Shown: positions 38,279 through 48,499, counted from the stretch's first letter. The stretch: 64,000 bases of DNA from Candidatus Flexifilum affinis (GCA_016713325.1 JADJPJ010000089.1:186001-250000), one strand, 5' to 3'. Notes: generated by a model not told the origin, from the letters alone. A program made the numbers and translations.

Positions 38279-39142
38279 ATGGCGTACTATACCCTGTCCA
38301 AAGAGCAGAACAACACTGCATTCGACCGCACCATTCCGCCGGCCCTGGAGATCGATTCGGGCGATACCGTCACGTTCAACACCGGCGACGTGGCCTATGA
38401 ACGCCTCTCGAAGGGCGAATCCGTCGAGGCCATCGGTCTTGCCAATTTCAATCGCGTGACTGGACCTGTCAAGGTGCGCGGCGCCGAGCCGGGCGATGCT
38501 CTGCGCATCGAGGTGCTGGACGTGCAGGTGGTACGCGCCTGGTCGGTGTGGCTGCCGCAGTTCGGCGGCCTGGGTCACCGCACCGAGGATGTCCGCGTCA
38601 TGGAGACGCCGATGCGCGATGGCCGCGCGTATATCGGAAAGATCAGCGTGCCGGTTCGTCCGATGATCGGCTGCATTGCGGTTGCCCCTGCCGAAGGCGC
38701 CGGCTCGACCTTCATGCCGGCCTATCCCTACGGCGGTAATATGGATCTGCGCGAGATGGAGCCGGGGACGACGCTGTATCTGCCGGTTCAGGTAGAGGGC
38801 GGCCTGCTCTCGATGGGAGACCTGCACGCCGCCATGGGCACGCAGGAACCGACCTGGGTCAGCCTGGAAGCGGCCGGATCGGCCACGCTGCGCATCAGCG
38901 TGGTCAAGTCGATGCCGCTCAACTTCCCCCGCCTGCACCGCGATGGCGCGACCTACTTCCTGGGCATGGGCGAAACCTACGAGCAGGCGCATGCTGCCGC
39001 GCTGAACGACGCCTTCGACTATCTGGTCAACGTGCGCGGCATGGAGCCGTTCGAGGCCTACGCTTACACCAGCGCCTGCGTCGACATGCGCCTGGGCGGG
39101 CCAGCGATCACCATCGTGATGGCGGTCGTGCCCGATTTCTAG
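38279..39142 (+). CDS. acetamidase/formamidase family protein
   Basis: This 287-residue protein of the FmdA/AmdA family hydrolyses short amides to the acid and ammonia. It shows LEIDSGDTVTFNTGD, GPVKVRGAEPGDALRIEVLDV, PMIGCIAVAP, GGNMDLREMEPGTTLYLPV, and GDLHAAMGTQEPTW, the standard order of conserved blocks. The length is usual for the short bacterial branch. It follows the iminopeptidase after 14 bases and ends the operon at a strong terminator. Together they suggest use of peptides or amides as nitrogen source. Confidence 0.92.
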   Translation: MAYYTLSKEQNNTAFDRTIPPALEIDSGDTVTFNTGDVAYERLSKGESVEAIGLANFNRVTGPVKVRGAEPGDALRIEVLDVQVVRAWSVWLPQFGGLGHRTEDVRVMETPMRDGRAYIGKISVPVRPMIGCIAVAPAEGAGSTFMPAYPYGGNMDLREMEPGTTLYLPVQVEGGLLSMGDLHAAMGTQEPTWVSLEAAGSATLRISVVKSMPLNFPRLHRDGATYFLGMGETYEQAHAAALNDAFDYLVNVRGMEPFEAYAYTSACVDMRLGGPAITIVMAVVPDF

Positions 39143-39168
39143 ACCAATACCGGCTATCACTGCGCAAC

Positions 39169-39209
39169 AAAAAGCATCGGAGCTGAGAATCTGGCCCCGA
39201 TGCTTTTTT
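39169..39209. terminator. bidirectional intrinsic terminator
   Basis: AAAAAGCATCGG (39169-39180) pairs with CCGATGCTTTTT (39197-39208), giving a 12-bp stem, a 16-base loop and a T run on each strand. It sits between the convergent formamidase and M20 hydrolase genes and can serve both. Confidence 0.88.
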
Positions 39210-39226
39210 GTGATCTCTCGCCAGGC

Positions 39227-40468
39227 CTACTGACTGAGAATCCAGTTCACTGTCTTGCTTGCCAGCCGGTCAAGCGCCTCGACCGACATGCGGATGTGTT
39301 CCTCTTTTGTATCCTCGATTTTGTTGTGTGAGATCCCGTACAGGCTTTGCACGAACATCATGATCGTGGGCACGCCGGCACGCGCGACCTCCGCGGCGTC
39401 ATGCAGGGGACCGCTCGGCAGTTGATGGGAGACGCCGCAGGTCTCCACGATGGCTTGATCGCAGAATTCGATAAGCTGGGGGTCGAAGAGGATGGGGTGG
39501 ATATCCCAGAGCTTGCGCCACTCGACGCCGCACTTCTCTTCTTCGGCGAATCGCGTGCTCGCTTCCTGCGCGTCGTGGTACATGGCCGCCAGCTTGTCAG
39601 CGTCGAGGTGTCGCTGATCGAGGGTGATATCGCACTGCGCGACCACCGAGGTGACGATTCCCGGCGCAGTATCCACGCGACCACAGGTGCAGACCCCGCC
39701 ATGGCGGTTGGCGATCGGGCGGATCTCCAGCGCCAGCTTGGCTGCCGTCGCCAGCGCGTCGCGGCGCTTGTCCATCGGCGTCGAGCCGGAGTGCGCAGCC
39801 TGACCGGTGAATCGAATCGAGTGTCGCTCCACGCCGAAGGTGCCCAATACGACGCCCAGGGGCAGGTCCATGCTCTCCAGCACCGGGCCCTGTTCGATAT
39901 GCAGTTCCAGGTAGGCAGCCGCGTCCTTCATCTGCTTGTGGCTTTCCTTGGCTTGGTCGAGGTTGATGCCGAAGCGGGCCAACGCGTCAACCAGCATGAT
40001 CCCGTCTTTGTCTTTGAGGTTGCGCAGCTCGTCGGGGTTCATGGTGCCCGAACAGGCGCTGGAACCGAACAGACTGCGCCCAAATCGGGCACCTTCTTCG
40101 TCTGCCCAGCTTACCACGCGAATAGTGACCGGCGGCTCGCCTTCACTGGCGAAGCGCCGCAGCACTTCCAGACCAGCCAAGACATTCAGGCAACCGTCGA
40201 GCCAACCACCGTTCGGGACCGAGTCCAGGTGGCCGCCGATGATCAACACCTTCTCGGATTTGCCTCGCAGCGTAGTCCACAGATTGCCCGTCTCATCCGT
40301 CGCTACCTCGACAGGGAGCCCGACCAGCTTGGACCTGTACCACTCGTTCGCCTTTGCCCAGGTGTCCGTGAAGGCCACGCGCTGTGCGCCGTCTTCATTG
40401 CCCGTCAAGGCCCGAAGTTCTTTTAGTTCATCGACGGTACGCTGTGGAATCAAGGTTGAGGACGCCAT
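39227..40468 (-). CDS. M20-family Zn hydrolase (hydantoinase/carbamoylase type)
   Basis: This 413-residue amidohydrolase has the N-carbamoyl-L-amino-acid hydrolase/allantoate amidohydrolase pattern: IGGHLDSVPNGGWLDGCLNVL (metal His and Asp), SWADEEGARFG (Glu-Glu), LELHIEQGPVLE (metal His), GQAAHSGSTPMDKRRDA from the lid domain, and a late LPSGPLHDAAEVAR (final His). The usual GxxDGxxGV reads GWLDGCLNV here. It probably removes a carbamoyl or similar amide. It is convergent with the amidase operon, sharing its theme. Confidence 0.9.
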   Translation of the reverse strand: MASSTLIPQRTVDELKELRALTGNEDGAQRVAFTDTWAKANEWYRSKLVGLPVEVATDETGNLWTTLRGKSEKVLIIGGHLDSVPNGGWLDGCLNVLAGLEVLRRFASEGEPPVTIRVVSWADEEGARFGRSLFGSSACSGTMNPDELRNLKDKDGIMLVDALARFGINLDQAKESHKQMKDAAAYLELHIEQGPVLESMDLPLGVVLGTFGVERHSIRFTGQAAHSGSTPMDKRRDALATAAKLALEIRPIANRHGGVCTCGRVDTAPGIVTSVVAQCDITLDQRHLDADKLAAMYHDAQEASTRFAEEEKCGVEWRKLWDIHPILFDPQLIEFCDQAIVETCGVSHQLPSGPLHDAAEVARAGVPTIMMFVQSLYGISHNKIEDTKEEHIRMSVEALDRLASKTVNWILSQ

Positions 40469-40733
40469 CTCTATATTCCTGCCGCTGATCGAAAGGATGA
40501 AATTCTCTAGAGACTACTCCGCTTGGGCAGGGGCGTCAAATTCCATCGCCTCCTGCCTTTTCGCCTCGTCCTGCCGTGCAAGTGCGCAGTTGATCCCTTT
40601 TTTGGGCGCCGAGGATCATATCCTGGGCTGATTTACGATCTTGTGGCGACCGAACGCTGTTATACTGCCGCGGTCCTGGCAGCGCGAGCGGCCGGGTGCC
40701 AAGTCTGACCTTGAGATGGGAGTATGCCGGGAA

Positions 40734-42599
40734 ATGTCCGGACCGATGCTGGTAACGCTGATCGTCCTGATCGTCGCGATCATTCTGTTCATCACCGAAA
40801 AAGTGCGCCTGGACGTGGTCGCCATGATGGTGATGGCGGTCCTCATGCTGACAGGCGTCGTGACCGTGGAAGAAGGATTGGCCGGTTTTTCCAACAAGGC
40901 CGTGATCAGCATTGCCGCTTTATTCATCGTCGGCGGTGCGGTGTTTCAGACGGGCCTGGCGGGCATGATCGCCGTCCGAATTATGCGCGCCGCAGGGGGT
41001 AGCGCTGTACGTCTGCTCGTCATTCTCATGGTGGCAGTCGGCTTCATGTCGGCCTTCATCAGTTCGACCGGCGTGGTCGCCCTCATGCTGCCGGCTGCGC
41101 TCAGTCTGGCCCGTTCACAGCGAATGAGTTCCGCCAAGCTGCTCATTCCGATGGCCTATGCCGCTTTGCTAGGCGGCACGCTAACACTGATCGGCACGCC
41201 GCCAAACCTGCTGGTCTCCGAAGCCCTTCGCTCGGCTGGCTATGCGCCCTTTGATCTCTTCAGCTTCACCCCCCTTGCCCTGCCGCTCCTGCTGATCAGC
41301 GTGGTTTATATGCTCCTCGTCGGCCGGCGGCTGCTGCCGGAGCCCAAGCTGGAGAGCACGTCCCTTCCCGTCGTGACTCCCGGCGAGCTGTTTGCCATCT
41401 ACGAGCTGCCAGGCCGTCTGTTTCGCCTGCGCGTGCAGGACGACTCGCCGCTTGTCGGGCGTACCATTGGCGATACCGGCATCGGCTCGCGTTGTCCACT
41501 AACCATCCTTTCGCTGACCCGCAGCCCCAATGGCGCGTATGGCGGGGTGCGTCTGCTTCCGTGGTCCAGCCGTGAGACCATCAATCACCCGATGTCCGAT
41601 ACGGTGCTGCAGGCGAACGATGTGCTTCAGGTGCAGTCCGAGGCCCACTGCATCGCTCAGGTTTCGGCGGATCTCAAGCTGGCCGTCATGGCCAATGAGC
41701 CGGTCGTCGAAGGCGATATCATCACCAACGACGTGGGCATTGCCGAAGTGGTGCTGCGCCCGCGTTCGGCGCTGCTCGGCAAAACGATTGCCGAGGTCCG
41801 CTTCAGTCGTCTCTACCGTTTGACGGTGCTGTCGCTCCACCGCCCTGATCGGAAGGAGTCGCTGCCTGTGAAGAGTACGCCGCTGGAATTCGGCGATGTA
41901 CTGCTGGTACAGGGAGAGTGGAAGGACATCTTTGCGCTCAAGGCTCTGCGCCGTGACTTCATCGTCATGGGGGAGTCCGAAGCGCTGGCTATAGGAGCGT
42001 TCACGCAGCCCAAAAAGGCACCGATCGCACTGATCGTACTGCTGGCGATGGTGCTGACCGTAGCGTTCAACATCTTCGACCTGGCTGCGGCCAGCATCGG
42101 CGCGGCCCTTATTCTCATTTTGACCGGCTGCCTCACCATCGATGATGCTTACAAGGAGATCGATCTCAGAACGATCTGCATGATGGCCGGCATCATTCCG
42201 CTGAGCACGGCGCTGGCCAAGGTTGGGCTGGTTGACTTGATTGCCGAGGCGGTCGTCGGAGCTGTGGGCGCGTCCGGGCCAATGGCGGTGCAGATCGCTT
42301 TCTTTGTCACGGTCGTCATCATGACGCAGTTTCTTTCCAACACCGCCACCACGGTGCTGTTCGCGCCGCTGGCGGTGGTCACAGCGCAGCAGTTGGGCGT
42401 GCAACCGCACGCGCTGCTCATGACGGTGGCCATCGCGTCATCTCTGGCCTTCGCCACACCGCTCGGTACGCCGGTCAATACCCTGGTGATGAACGCCGGG
42501 CGTTATCGTTTCAGGGACTACGTGCAGGTTGGCGTTCCGCTAATCGTCGTTTGCATGATTGTCACGATGATTCTACTGTCCATCGTTTTTCCCTATTGA
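40734..42599 (+). CDS. SLC13-type anion transporter with two TrkA-C domains
   Basis: This 621-residue membrane protein has the DASS/SLC13 layout: an N-terminal helix bundle (about 1-190), two cytoplasmic TrkA-C-like domains (about 215-390, with GRTIGDTGIGSRCPLTI and GKTIAEVRFSRLYRLTV), then a C-terminal bundle with FLSNTATTVLFAPLA and ATPLGTPVNTLVM. The SSTGVVALMLPAAL and LIGTPPNLLVSEAL segments are the SLC13 signatures. ATG 40734 is preferred because hydrophobic sequence begins there; ATG 40716 is possible. The cargo may be sulfate, di- or tricarboxylate; not decidable here. Confidence 0.9.
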   Translation: MSGPMLVTLIVLIVAIILFITEKVRLDVVAMMVMAVLMLTGVVTVEEGLAGFSNKAVISIAALFIVGGAVFQTGLAGMIAVRIMRAAGGSAVRLLVILMVAVGFMSAFISSTGVVALMLPAALSLARSQRMSSAKLLIPMAYAALLGGTLTLIGTPPNLLVSEALRSAGYAPFDLFSFTPLALPLLLISVVYMLLVGRRLLPEPKLESTSLPVVTPGELFAIYELPGRLFRLRVQDDSPLVGRTIGDTGIGSRCPLTILSLTRSPNGAYGGVRLLPWSSRETINHPMSDTVLQANDVLQVQSEAHCIAQVSADLKLAVMANEPVVEGDIITNDVGIAEVVLRPRSALLGKTIAEVRFSRLYRLTVLSLHRPDRKESLPVKSTPLEFGDVLLVQGEWKDIFALKALRRDFIVMGESEALAIGAFTQPKKAPIALIVLLAMVLTVAFNIFDLAAASIGAALILILTGCLTIDDAYKEIDLRTICMMAGIIPLSTALAKVGLVDLIAEAVVGAVGASGPMAVQIAFFVTVVIMTQFLSNTATTVLFAPLAVVTAQQLGVQPHALLMTVAIASSLAFATPLGTPVNTLVMNAGRYRFRDYVQVGVPLIVVCMIVTMILLSIVFPY

Positions 42600-42610
42600 C
42601 GCTGCCACTC

Positions 42611-44683
42611 TCAGCGCCAGCGCTGGCGTGAGTAACGGCTTCGGCGCAGTTGGAAGCAGTTCTCGCACAGCGCGAATCGGTATTCCAGGGACAGCTTGGT
42701 TCCGCACTGCACGCAGCGCCGCGTGGTGTCGATCTTGCGCAGGAGCGCGTCGTCGAGCCGGAGCGACCAGTCGATGCGCGCCGCGCGCACCTCTTCTTCG
42801 TCGGCGGCGAAGCGGTTGAACTCCTGGCGGCCGGCCAACCACAGATAGACGTCGGCTTCCAGGATGCACAACTCGGTGGCGTCGAGATCGCGGTGGGTGC
42901 GAATCTCCTGGGGCGGTGCGCTTGGCAGCGGCAGGTGATCTTCCCGCAGCAGGGCGGAAGCGCACATGCGCCAGAAGTCGCGCGTCTCCTGGCGGGTCGG
43001 CGCGTTGATCAGCTTGAGGGCGGCGGCCAGTCCCAGCTGGCGCACTTCTTCGTCGCGCAGCATGGCGGCCAGCTCGATGCGCTCGCTCATGTCGGCCGTC
43101 TTGAGCGAACTGCGCAGCGCCTCGGGGATCGACTCCAGGGACGCCCATTCGCGCAGGCGCTCGGCCAGCGTGCCGGGGATCAGCGAGATCGCCTCGACGG
43201 TTGGCGCGACGTGGGCGTGGGTCAGAACAGGCGGGATAGTCTCGAATAGTCGGCTCAGATGGCGCAGATGATCGTGCGACAGCGTGCCGACAGTGCCGCC
43301 CTGCGACAGACCATGACGTCCCGCGCGCCCGCCGATTTGCTGGACCTCGTGCGGCTCCAGCAAGCGTACGTCGCGGCCGTCGAACTTTTCCATCTCGTAG
43401 AAGCAGACCTGATCGGCCGGAAGATTCAACCCCATGCCGACGGCGTCGGTGGCGATGCAGATCTCGCATTCCTCGTTGGCAAAGCGGTCGGCCTGGCGGC
43501 GGCGCACTTCCGGCGGCAGGTTGCCGTACACCACCGAGACGGTGCGACCGGCGCGTTCCAGTTCGACCTTCAGGCCCAGGACGGTCTTACGTGAGAAGGC
43601 GACCAGGATAGTGCGCGGCGGCAGTTCCTTCAGCGTCCACGGCTCGTCGGCGACATGCAGCGGCGTCAGGCGGTGGTGCTCCACGACGTGCAGGGGCAGG
43701 GTGACGGCGGTGGTGAGCTGGTGGATCAGCGGGCGGACGATGGGCGCACCGAGCACGTGGATTTCATGCGCCTGCGCTTCCATCAGGGCGCGCGTCCACG
43801 CTGCGCCGCGATCGGGGTCGGCGAACATGTGCGCTTCGTCGATGACTACGCAGTTGCCGCTGTGCATAGGGTTGAACATCTCGATGGTGGCGGCGGTGAA
43901 CTCCGCGCCCTGCACCGGGATGTACTCTTCGCCGGTCAGCAGGTTGCAGTGGATGCCGCGGGCATTGAGCCGGTCGAACACTTCAAAGGCCAGCAGGCGC
44001 AGCGGCGCCAGATACCAGCCGCTGCCAGAGGCGATCAACTGGTCGAGCGCGTCATGCGTCTTGCCGCTGTTGGTTGGGCCGATGTGCAGAACGACCTTCT
44101 GGTCAGCGCGCCGGGCGCGTTCCCAGTTCGGGAAGATGGCGATGAGCTGTTCGCGCAGTTCTTCGCGCCGCCGGCGCTCTTCCTCTTCAGCGCGGCGCAT
44201 GCGATCCAGAAGCTCTTCGCGCCGGCGCCGCTGTTCTTCGACCCACTCGTGCTTGCGCTGCCGGTGGAGCGCCCTGTACTCGCGCAGGGTCTGGGGCAGA
44301 CCCCACTTGCCCCGCACTTCGGCCCAGGTGGGTGCGCTGGTGCTGAGGTTCTCGCGCGCCAGCCGGCCCTGAATGGAGGTGTCCGACAGGCCGCAGACCA
44401 GGGCAATGCCACGCGGGGATATCTTCTCCTGCGCGGCGATCGCCTCATGCAGGTCCTCGTCGATGCAGATCGCCTCCACCTGCGCCGCCGGAATGCGCCG
44501 CTTGCCTTTGGGATCGGTGAATGGCTCAAGCTGACCGTCGCGGATGGCCTGCTTCAGTACGTCGATGCCGACGGTCAGCCGGCGTGCGGCCGCTTCCAGC
44601 GAGTACGAGCGAGCGATCACCCGCGCCGTATTTGACTTGCCATCTTCCATGTCGGGGCGAGGCACCTCGCCGACAATCGGCAA
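42611..44683 (-). CDS. Suv3-like DEAH-box helicase with N-terminal HTH-like and C-terminal zinc motifs
   Basis: This protein of about 690 residues has an SF2 helicase core like mitochondrial Suv3: IGPTNSGKTHDAL (motif I), VIDEAHMF (motif II), LVAFSRKTV, ATDAVGMGLNLP, and QIGGRAGRHG (motif VI). Before it are a MerR/excisionase-like segment (YSLEAAARRLTVG to IPAAQVEAI) and a long charged coiled coil. The C-terminus carries two CxxC pairs (CVQCG and CENCF), a probable zinc ribbon. TTG 44683 is a poor start: the same frame stays open and protein-like back to a TAA at about 44822, so the true start or a fusion with the upstream gene is unresolved. An RNA role is known for Suv3; here it is inferred. 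Confidence 0.85.
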   Translation of the reverse strand: MPIVGEVPRPDMEDGKSNTARVIARSYSLEAAARRLTVGIDVLKQAIRDGQLEPFTDPKGKRRIPAAQVEAICIDEDLHEAIAAQEKISPRGIALVCGLSDTSIQGRLARENLSTSAPTWAEVRGKWGLPQTLREYRALHRQRKHEWVEEQRRRREELLDRMRRAEEEERRRREELREQLIAIFPNWERARRADQKVVLHIGPTNSGKTHDALDQLIASGSGWYLAPLRLLAFEVFDRLNARGIHCNLLTGEEYIPVQGAEFTAATIEMFNPMHSGNCVVIDEAHMFADPDRGAAWTRALMEAQAHEIHVLGAPIVRPLIHQLTTAVTLPLHVVEHHRLTPLHVADEPWTLKELPPRTILVAFSRKTVLGLKVELERAGRTVSVVYGNLPPEVRRRQADRFANEECEICIATDAVGMGLNLPADQVCFYEMEKFDGRDVRLLEPHEVQQIGGRAGRHGLSQGGTVGTLSHDHLRHLSRLFETIPPVLTHAHVAPTVEAISLIPGTLAERLREWASLESIPEALRSSLKTADMSERIELAAMLRDEEVRQLGLAAALKLINAPTRQETRDFWRMCASALLREDHLPLPSAPPQEIRTHRDLDATELCILEADVYLWLAGRQEFNRFAADEEEVRAARIDWSLRLDDALLRKIDTTRRCVQCGTKLSLEYRFALCENCFQLRRSRYSRQRWR

Positions 44684-44821
44684 AAGCGCGCCCCAGGCTT
44701 CGTCCAGCTTGCGCCGCGCCTCCGCCTCCTGTCGCTTGACTTCGGCCTGGGCTGCCGCTTCGGCCTCTTCGCCCGAGCTGTCCGCCAGGCGCAGCCAGTA
44801 CTGCGCCGGTTCGCCGATCGC

Positions 44822-45474
44822 TTAACGCACAATCCCGCCGACCGCGAGCAGCTCGTAGAGCAGCGATCCATATTTGGCCTGCACTTCGCGAACGGGCGCG
44901 GTCTTACCGGGCTTCGTTTCCAGGAAGGCGGCCAGCTCGTCGCGCACCGGGCGCAGCTCCTGGCGCCGCAGGATCGCCTCGATGGTGGATTCGCTCAGCC
45001 GAAGCGGGTCATAAACCAGCGCCTCTTTGGCAGCCAGCGCCCCGACGGCCACCAGTCGGTTCAGCGTCGCCTCGTCTTCAGGGACGTCGCCACATCGACA
45101 CGTTCGGCGTAACTGCGCTCCGCAAACCGGTCAATCATCTGCGCGGCGGCCGAGTCCGGCGCGAACACCATCTGGCGAATGGCCAGTCGTTCCAGCACCG
45201 GGGTGCGCACAATTCCGTTCTCATCCAGCGGCGGCAGCGACGGTTCACACCAGATGGCTGCGGTGCGCGCCATGTCGGCGTTCAGCCGGCTGGTATCGAA
45301 GATAAGGCTGCCAGTCTCGCCGATTTTCCCCGCGCGAATGGCCGCATTCAGGTTGCGGCGCCCTTTGTGATGCAGTCGAAAGTGTTCGGTGAAGACCGAC
45401 TGCCGAACAAACCCCTCAGGAATACTCGCCAGGACCCGCGCAATTTGCTCTGGCGTTGGGGTGATTTTGCTCAT
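44822..45474 (-). CDS. unknown protein upstream of the helicase, one frame break
   Basis: I do not recognise this gene. ATG 45474 opens with TPTPEQIARVLASIPEGF and RQSVFTEHFRLHHKGRRNL, which looks like a winged-helix segment. The frame ends at 45061, but a second frame continues through VPEDEATLNRLVAVGALAAKEALVYDPLRLS to GSLLYELLAVGGIVR and TAA at 44822, so a break near 45085 is likely. Restored length is about 217 residues. The second frame is the one used by the helicase directly after the TAA, so the two may be one transcript or, in relatives, one protein. Confidence 0.55.
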
Positions 45475-45690
45475 ACTGATACTCGTTAATCTGCGTTGTC
45501 ATGTTGTCTATATGATCGTATCAGGTTCGTGCGGAAGTGCCAGTGTTTTGTCGTTCGGCTCGCGGACTGGCTGGTACATCACAGGCCCGCTACACATCGC
45601 AGTCAGGCGTTAAAGGGCAACTAATAGCAATATTGAGGCTGCTGTGGCATAATCTCGCGTCAACTGATCAAAAAAGCCAACGCTGCGCGC

Positions 45691-47775
45691 ATGCTCGCCT
45701 CCCTCTACTTCATCGTCCTTTGTGCTTCGTCTTTACTCCTCATCGCTCTCAGCTTTGTAGGTTGGACAAGGCGTCGCCTGCCCTCGGGAACTTCGTTCTT
45801 TCTCCTGATGGCCTCCAGTGCCTTCTATCTGGTCTGCAACGTCGGGTTCATGATCAGCGCTGATCGCGAGACCGCCTATCTGTTTGCTCGCTTGCAGACC
45901 CTGGGCATCAACCTGGCCTGCGTTCACCTGCTGGTCTTCAGTTTGGCCCACACCGGGCGACGGCACCGGCTGACGCTGGCAGCGCTCGCTCCCTGGTATG
46001 CCCTGGCTATCGGGACATTCCTGGTGGTGTGGACCGATCCTGCACACCACTGGTACTTTCGCTCGTTCGACATCCAGCGAATCGACGGGCTGACTTTTCG
46101 GACCGGCAGCTACGGCTGGTGGCTGCCGGTGCTGATCGGTATTCAGTTCATCCCGCCGCTGTACGGTGTCGCCCTGCTGACCCTGGAGTATCGCGCCGCG
46201 CAAGGCATCCTGCGCCGGCAGTTTGCCTGGCTGATTATCACCGCCTGTCTGCCGCCGGCGGTCTCAGCCGTGATCGCGCTGCTCCGCATGTTGGGAATCG
46301 AGGCGCTCACCCGTATCACGCCGCTGCCCCTGGCGCTGACGGCCGTCGGGCTCAGTACCTTGCGTGTGGTCCTGCGCGACCAACTGCTCGACCTGATGCC
46401 GATTGCCCAACCGCTGATCTTCGACGAAATCCCCGGAGGCGATCATCATCACCGACTTACAGGGGCGGATCACCCAGCTCAACCCGGTTGCGCGCACGCT
46501 CCGCGGATTGGGATTGCAGGAGGGGATTGGCCGCCTTTCGAGCGATCTCTTCCCCGAATTGAACAACATCGCGCCGGGCAGCATCGTCCGCATTCAGCCT
46601 GCCGGCGCACCGCGGCCGAAGGCCTACGAGTGCACGTTTCGCAATCTCCACTGGAGGGACCAACCGGTTGGGCAGTTGGCGATCCTTCATGACGTCACCG
46701 AGCGACTGCGCGCTGAAGAAGCCTATCGCACCGTCGTCGACCGATCACTTCAGGGGTTCGCCATCTTGCAGGATGGGCGAGTGGTCTTCGCCAACCATAC
46801 GTTCTTCCGCATGTTCGGGTCCGATCCGTCGATGATCGCCGAATTCAATGCCGGCCGTATCGCCGATGGCGTGCATCCCGAAGATCTGCCCAGGGTTCTG
46901 GATGGCATGCAGCGCCTGGCGAGCCATGAAATTGACGTCGTTCGCGGCGAGTTTCGGCTCCTGACCAAGACTCAGGAGGCGGTATGGGTGGAAATTCAGG
47001 CGGCGCACACCGACTATCATGGCGCATCCGCCGTCCAGATCGCTCTGGTCGACATCACCGAGCAGCGGCTGGCGCGGCAGCATGAACTGGATGCGCAGCT
47101 GAACGGGAACGGGCTGAGGTGGTCTCACAATTCCGTGACCGGCGCCGCGCACGAGTTGCGCACGCCGCTTTCGATCATCAATACCCAGGCTTACCTGATG
47201 GCGCGCCTTGCCGATGCGGGCGACCGCCAGCGGAGCGCGGCGCTGATCGCGGCGCAGGTGTTCCGCACCTCCCGGCTGGTCGACGTCATGTTGAAGATGG
47301 CGCGTCTGCAGCGATCCTCACCCAAACTGATCCCGATCGTGCCGGGGACATTGTACGCCAGGCATGCGCGGCGATCGATCAGACGGGTCGGACTCTCACG
47401 CCGAGATCCGAGCCGGCGCCAAAGATTCTCGGGGACATGGAGCTGCTTCTCGAGGCGCTCAAGGCGCTGATCGACAATGCGCGACGCTTCGGGCCGCCCG
47501 ATGGCGTAGTGGCCGTAAAGGTCTGCACCGCCGGTGAGTTCGTGTGCATTGCCGTGCACGACCAGGGACCCGGAATCGCCCCGGACCAGATGGACCGGAT
47601 TTTCGAGACGTTCTGGCGGGGCGATGCCGCGCATACCACGCCCGGCATGGGCCTTGGGCTATCCATCGCGCGTCGTATTGTCGAGATGCACAGGGGCACC
47701 ATTGGCGTGGAAAGCGCGCCCGGTGCGGGCAGTATCTTCCGCATCAACCTGCCGATCTATGTAGAGGCAACGTAG
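45691..47775 (+). CDS. membrane sensor histidine kinase (7TM-PAS-PAS-HisKA-HATPase), two frame breaks
   Basis: ATG 45691 opens seven membrane helices (about 1-225) of the HK N-terminal 7TM type. After a break at 46431-46436 (CCCCGG) the second frame has EAIIITDLQGRITQLNP (PAS), a second PAS (LQGFAILQDGRVVFANHTF), and the H-box AAHELRTPLSII. After a break at the GGGG near 47344 the third frame has LIDNARRF (N-box), DQGPGIAPDQ (G1) and GMGLGLSI (G2), ending at 47775. Restored length is about 695 residues. All catalytic boxes are present, so the gene is probably functional and the breaks are errors. No regulator is adjacent; the CheY-like gene at 57363 is a possible partner. Confidence 0.83.
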
Positions 47776-48034
47776 CGGCGGATGTTCTTCACTCTGCCCG
47801 TTTCTGACAGGGTGGTGTTTTCAACGGATCGACGGTCAGGCGGGTGACGCAGGGCGCGACTTTTCGCGTCCAGAGGTCGGACGCCAAGAATGGCGCCCCC
47901 ATGAATCGCGGCGTGGAGACACGCAGTGGCGAGTCTACGATCGGAAACCTCAGGCGTCGCACCACCCACCCAGCTTTTCGGCAAGTCGCTTGCGTGGGGC
48001 ACAGGGTGAGGGAGCAGAGAACCAACAGCGAAGC

Positions 48035-48499
48035 CTACGCGCCGCGAGACTTCGTGTCGTCGTCGAGCATCTGCTGCAGCGCGGTCGTCTCCAGGGTGTC
48101 GACGTACGTGCCGATGCCTTCGCGCATGTACTGCGCCAGATCTGGGTGCATCTTGCGGAAATTGGCGGCAAAGTCCGGGTTGTCGTTGTACAGATCCCCC
48201 AGACCGCGCAAAATCTCGGTAGTCGGCTCGTAGAAATGGCGAATGTGCTGGTGCCAGCGGGCCAGCAGCGTCTGCACGACTTCGCTGTGAGGAGATTTCC
48301 GCGTTTCGATGGCCTTGACGATGTCCGTGTAGATGTGGTTGCCCTCATCCATGATGGCTTCGCGCTGTTTCTTGCTGTAGCCCTCCCAGCGGCGCACCGA
48401 CTCATTGACATTGTCGGGGCCGTATTCCAGCCGCGCCAGCCGTTCGTTGTGCTTCTGTTCCTTGTCGCTGAACTGCTTGAAAAGTTTCTTCTTGCCCAT
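48035..48499 (-). CDS. stand-alone TipAS-domain protein
   Basis: This 154-residue protein matches the TipAS ligand-binding domain: YGPDNVNESVRRWEGYSKKQ, LLARWHQHIRHFYEPTTEIL, RGLGDLYNDNPDFAANF and MREGIGTYVD. TipAS domains trap thiopeptide, albicidin or related drugs in an all-helical pocket, and are normally fused to a MerR DNA-binding domain. No MerR domain is present here or next door. A role as a drug-binding protein, as in AlbA-type resistance, is an inference. The N-terminus is Lys-rich (GKKKLFKQF). Confidence 0.85.
   Translation of the reverse strand: MGKKKLFKQFSDKEQKHNERLARLEYGPDNVNESVRRWEGYSKKQREAIMDEGNHIYTDIVKAIETRKSPHSEVVQTLLARWHQHIRHFYEPTTEILRGLGDLYNDNPDFAANFRKMHPDLAQYMREGIGTYVDTLETTALQQMLDDDTKSRGA

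Noticed and set aside
47776..48034. Small coding frame between the sensor kinase and TipAS genes
   Set aside because: The frames have no ribosome binding site, no recognisable motif and overlap the TipAS gene on the opposite strand.
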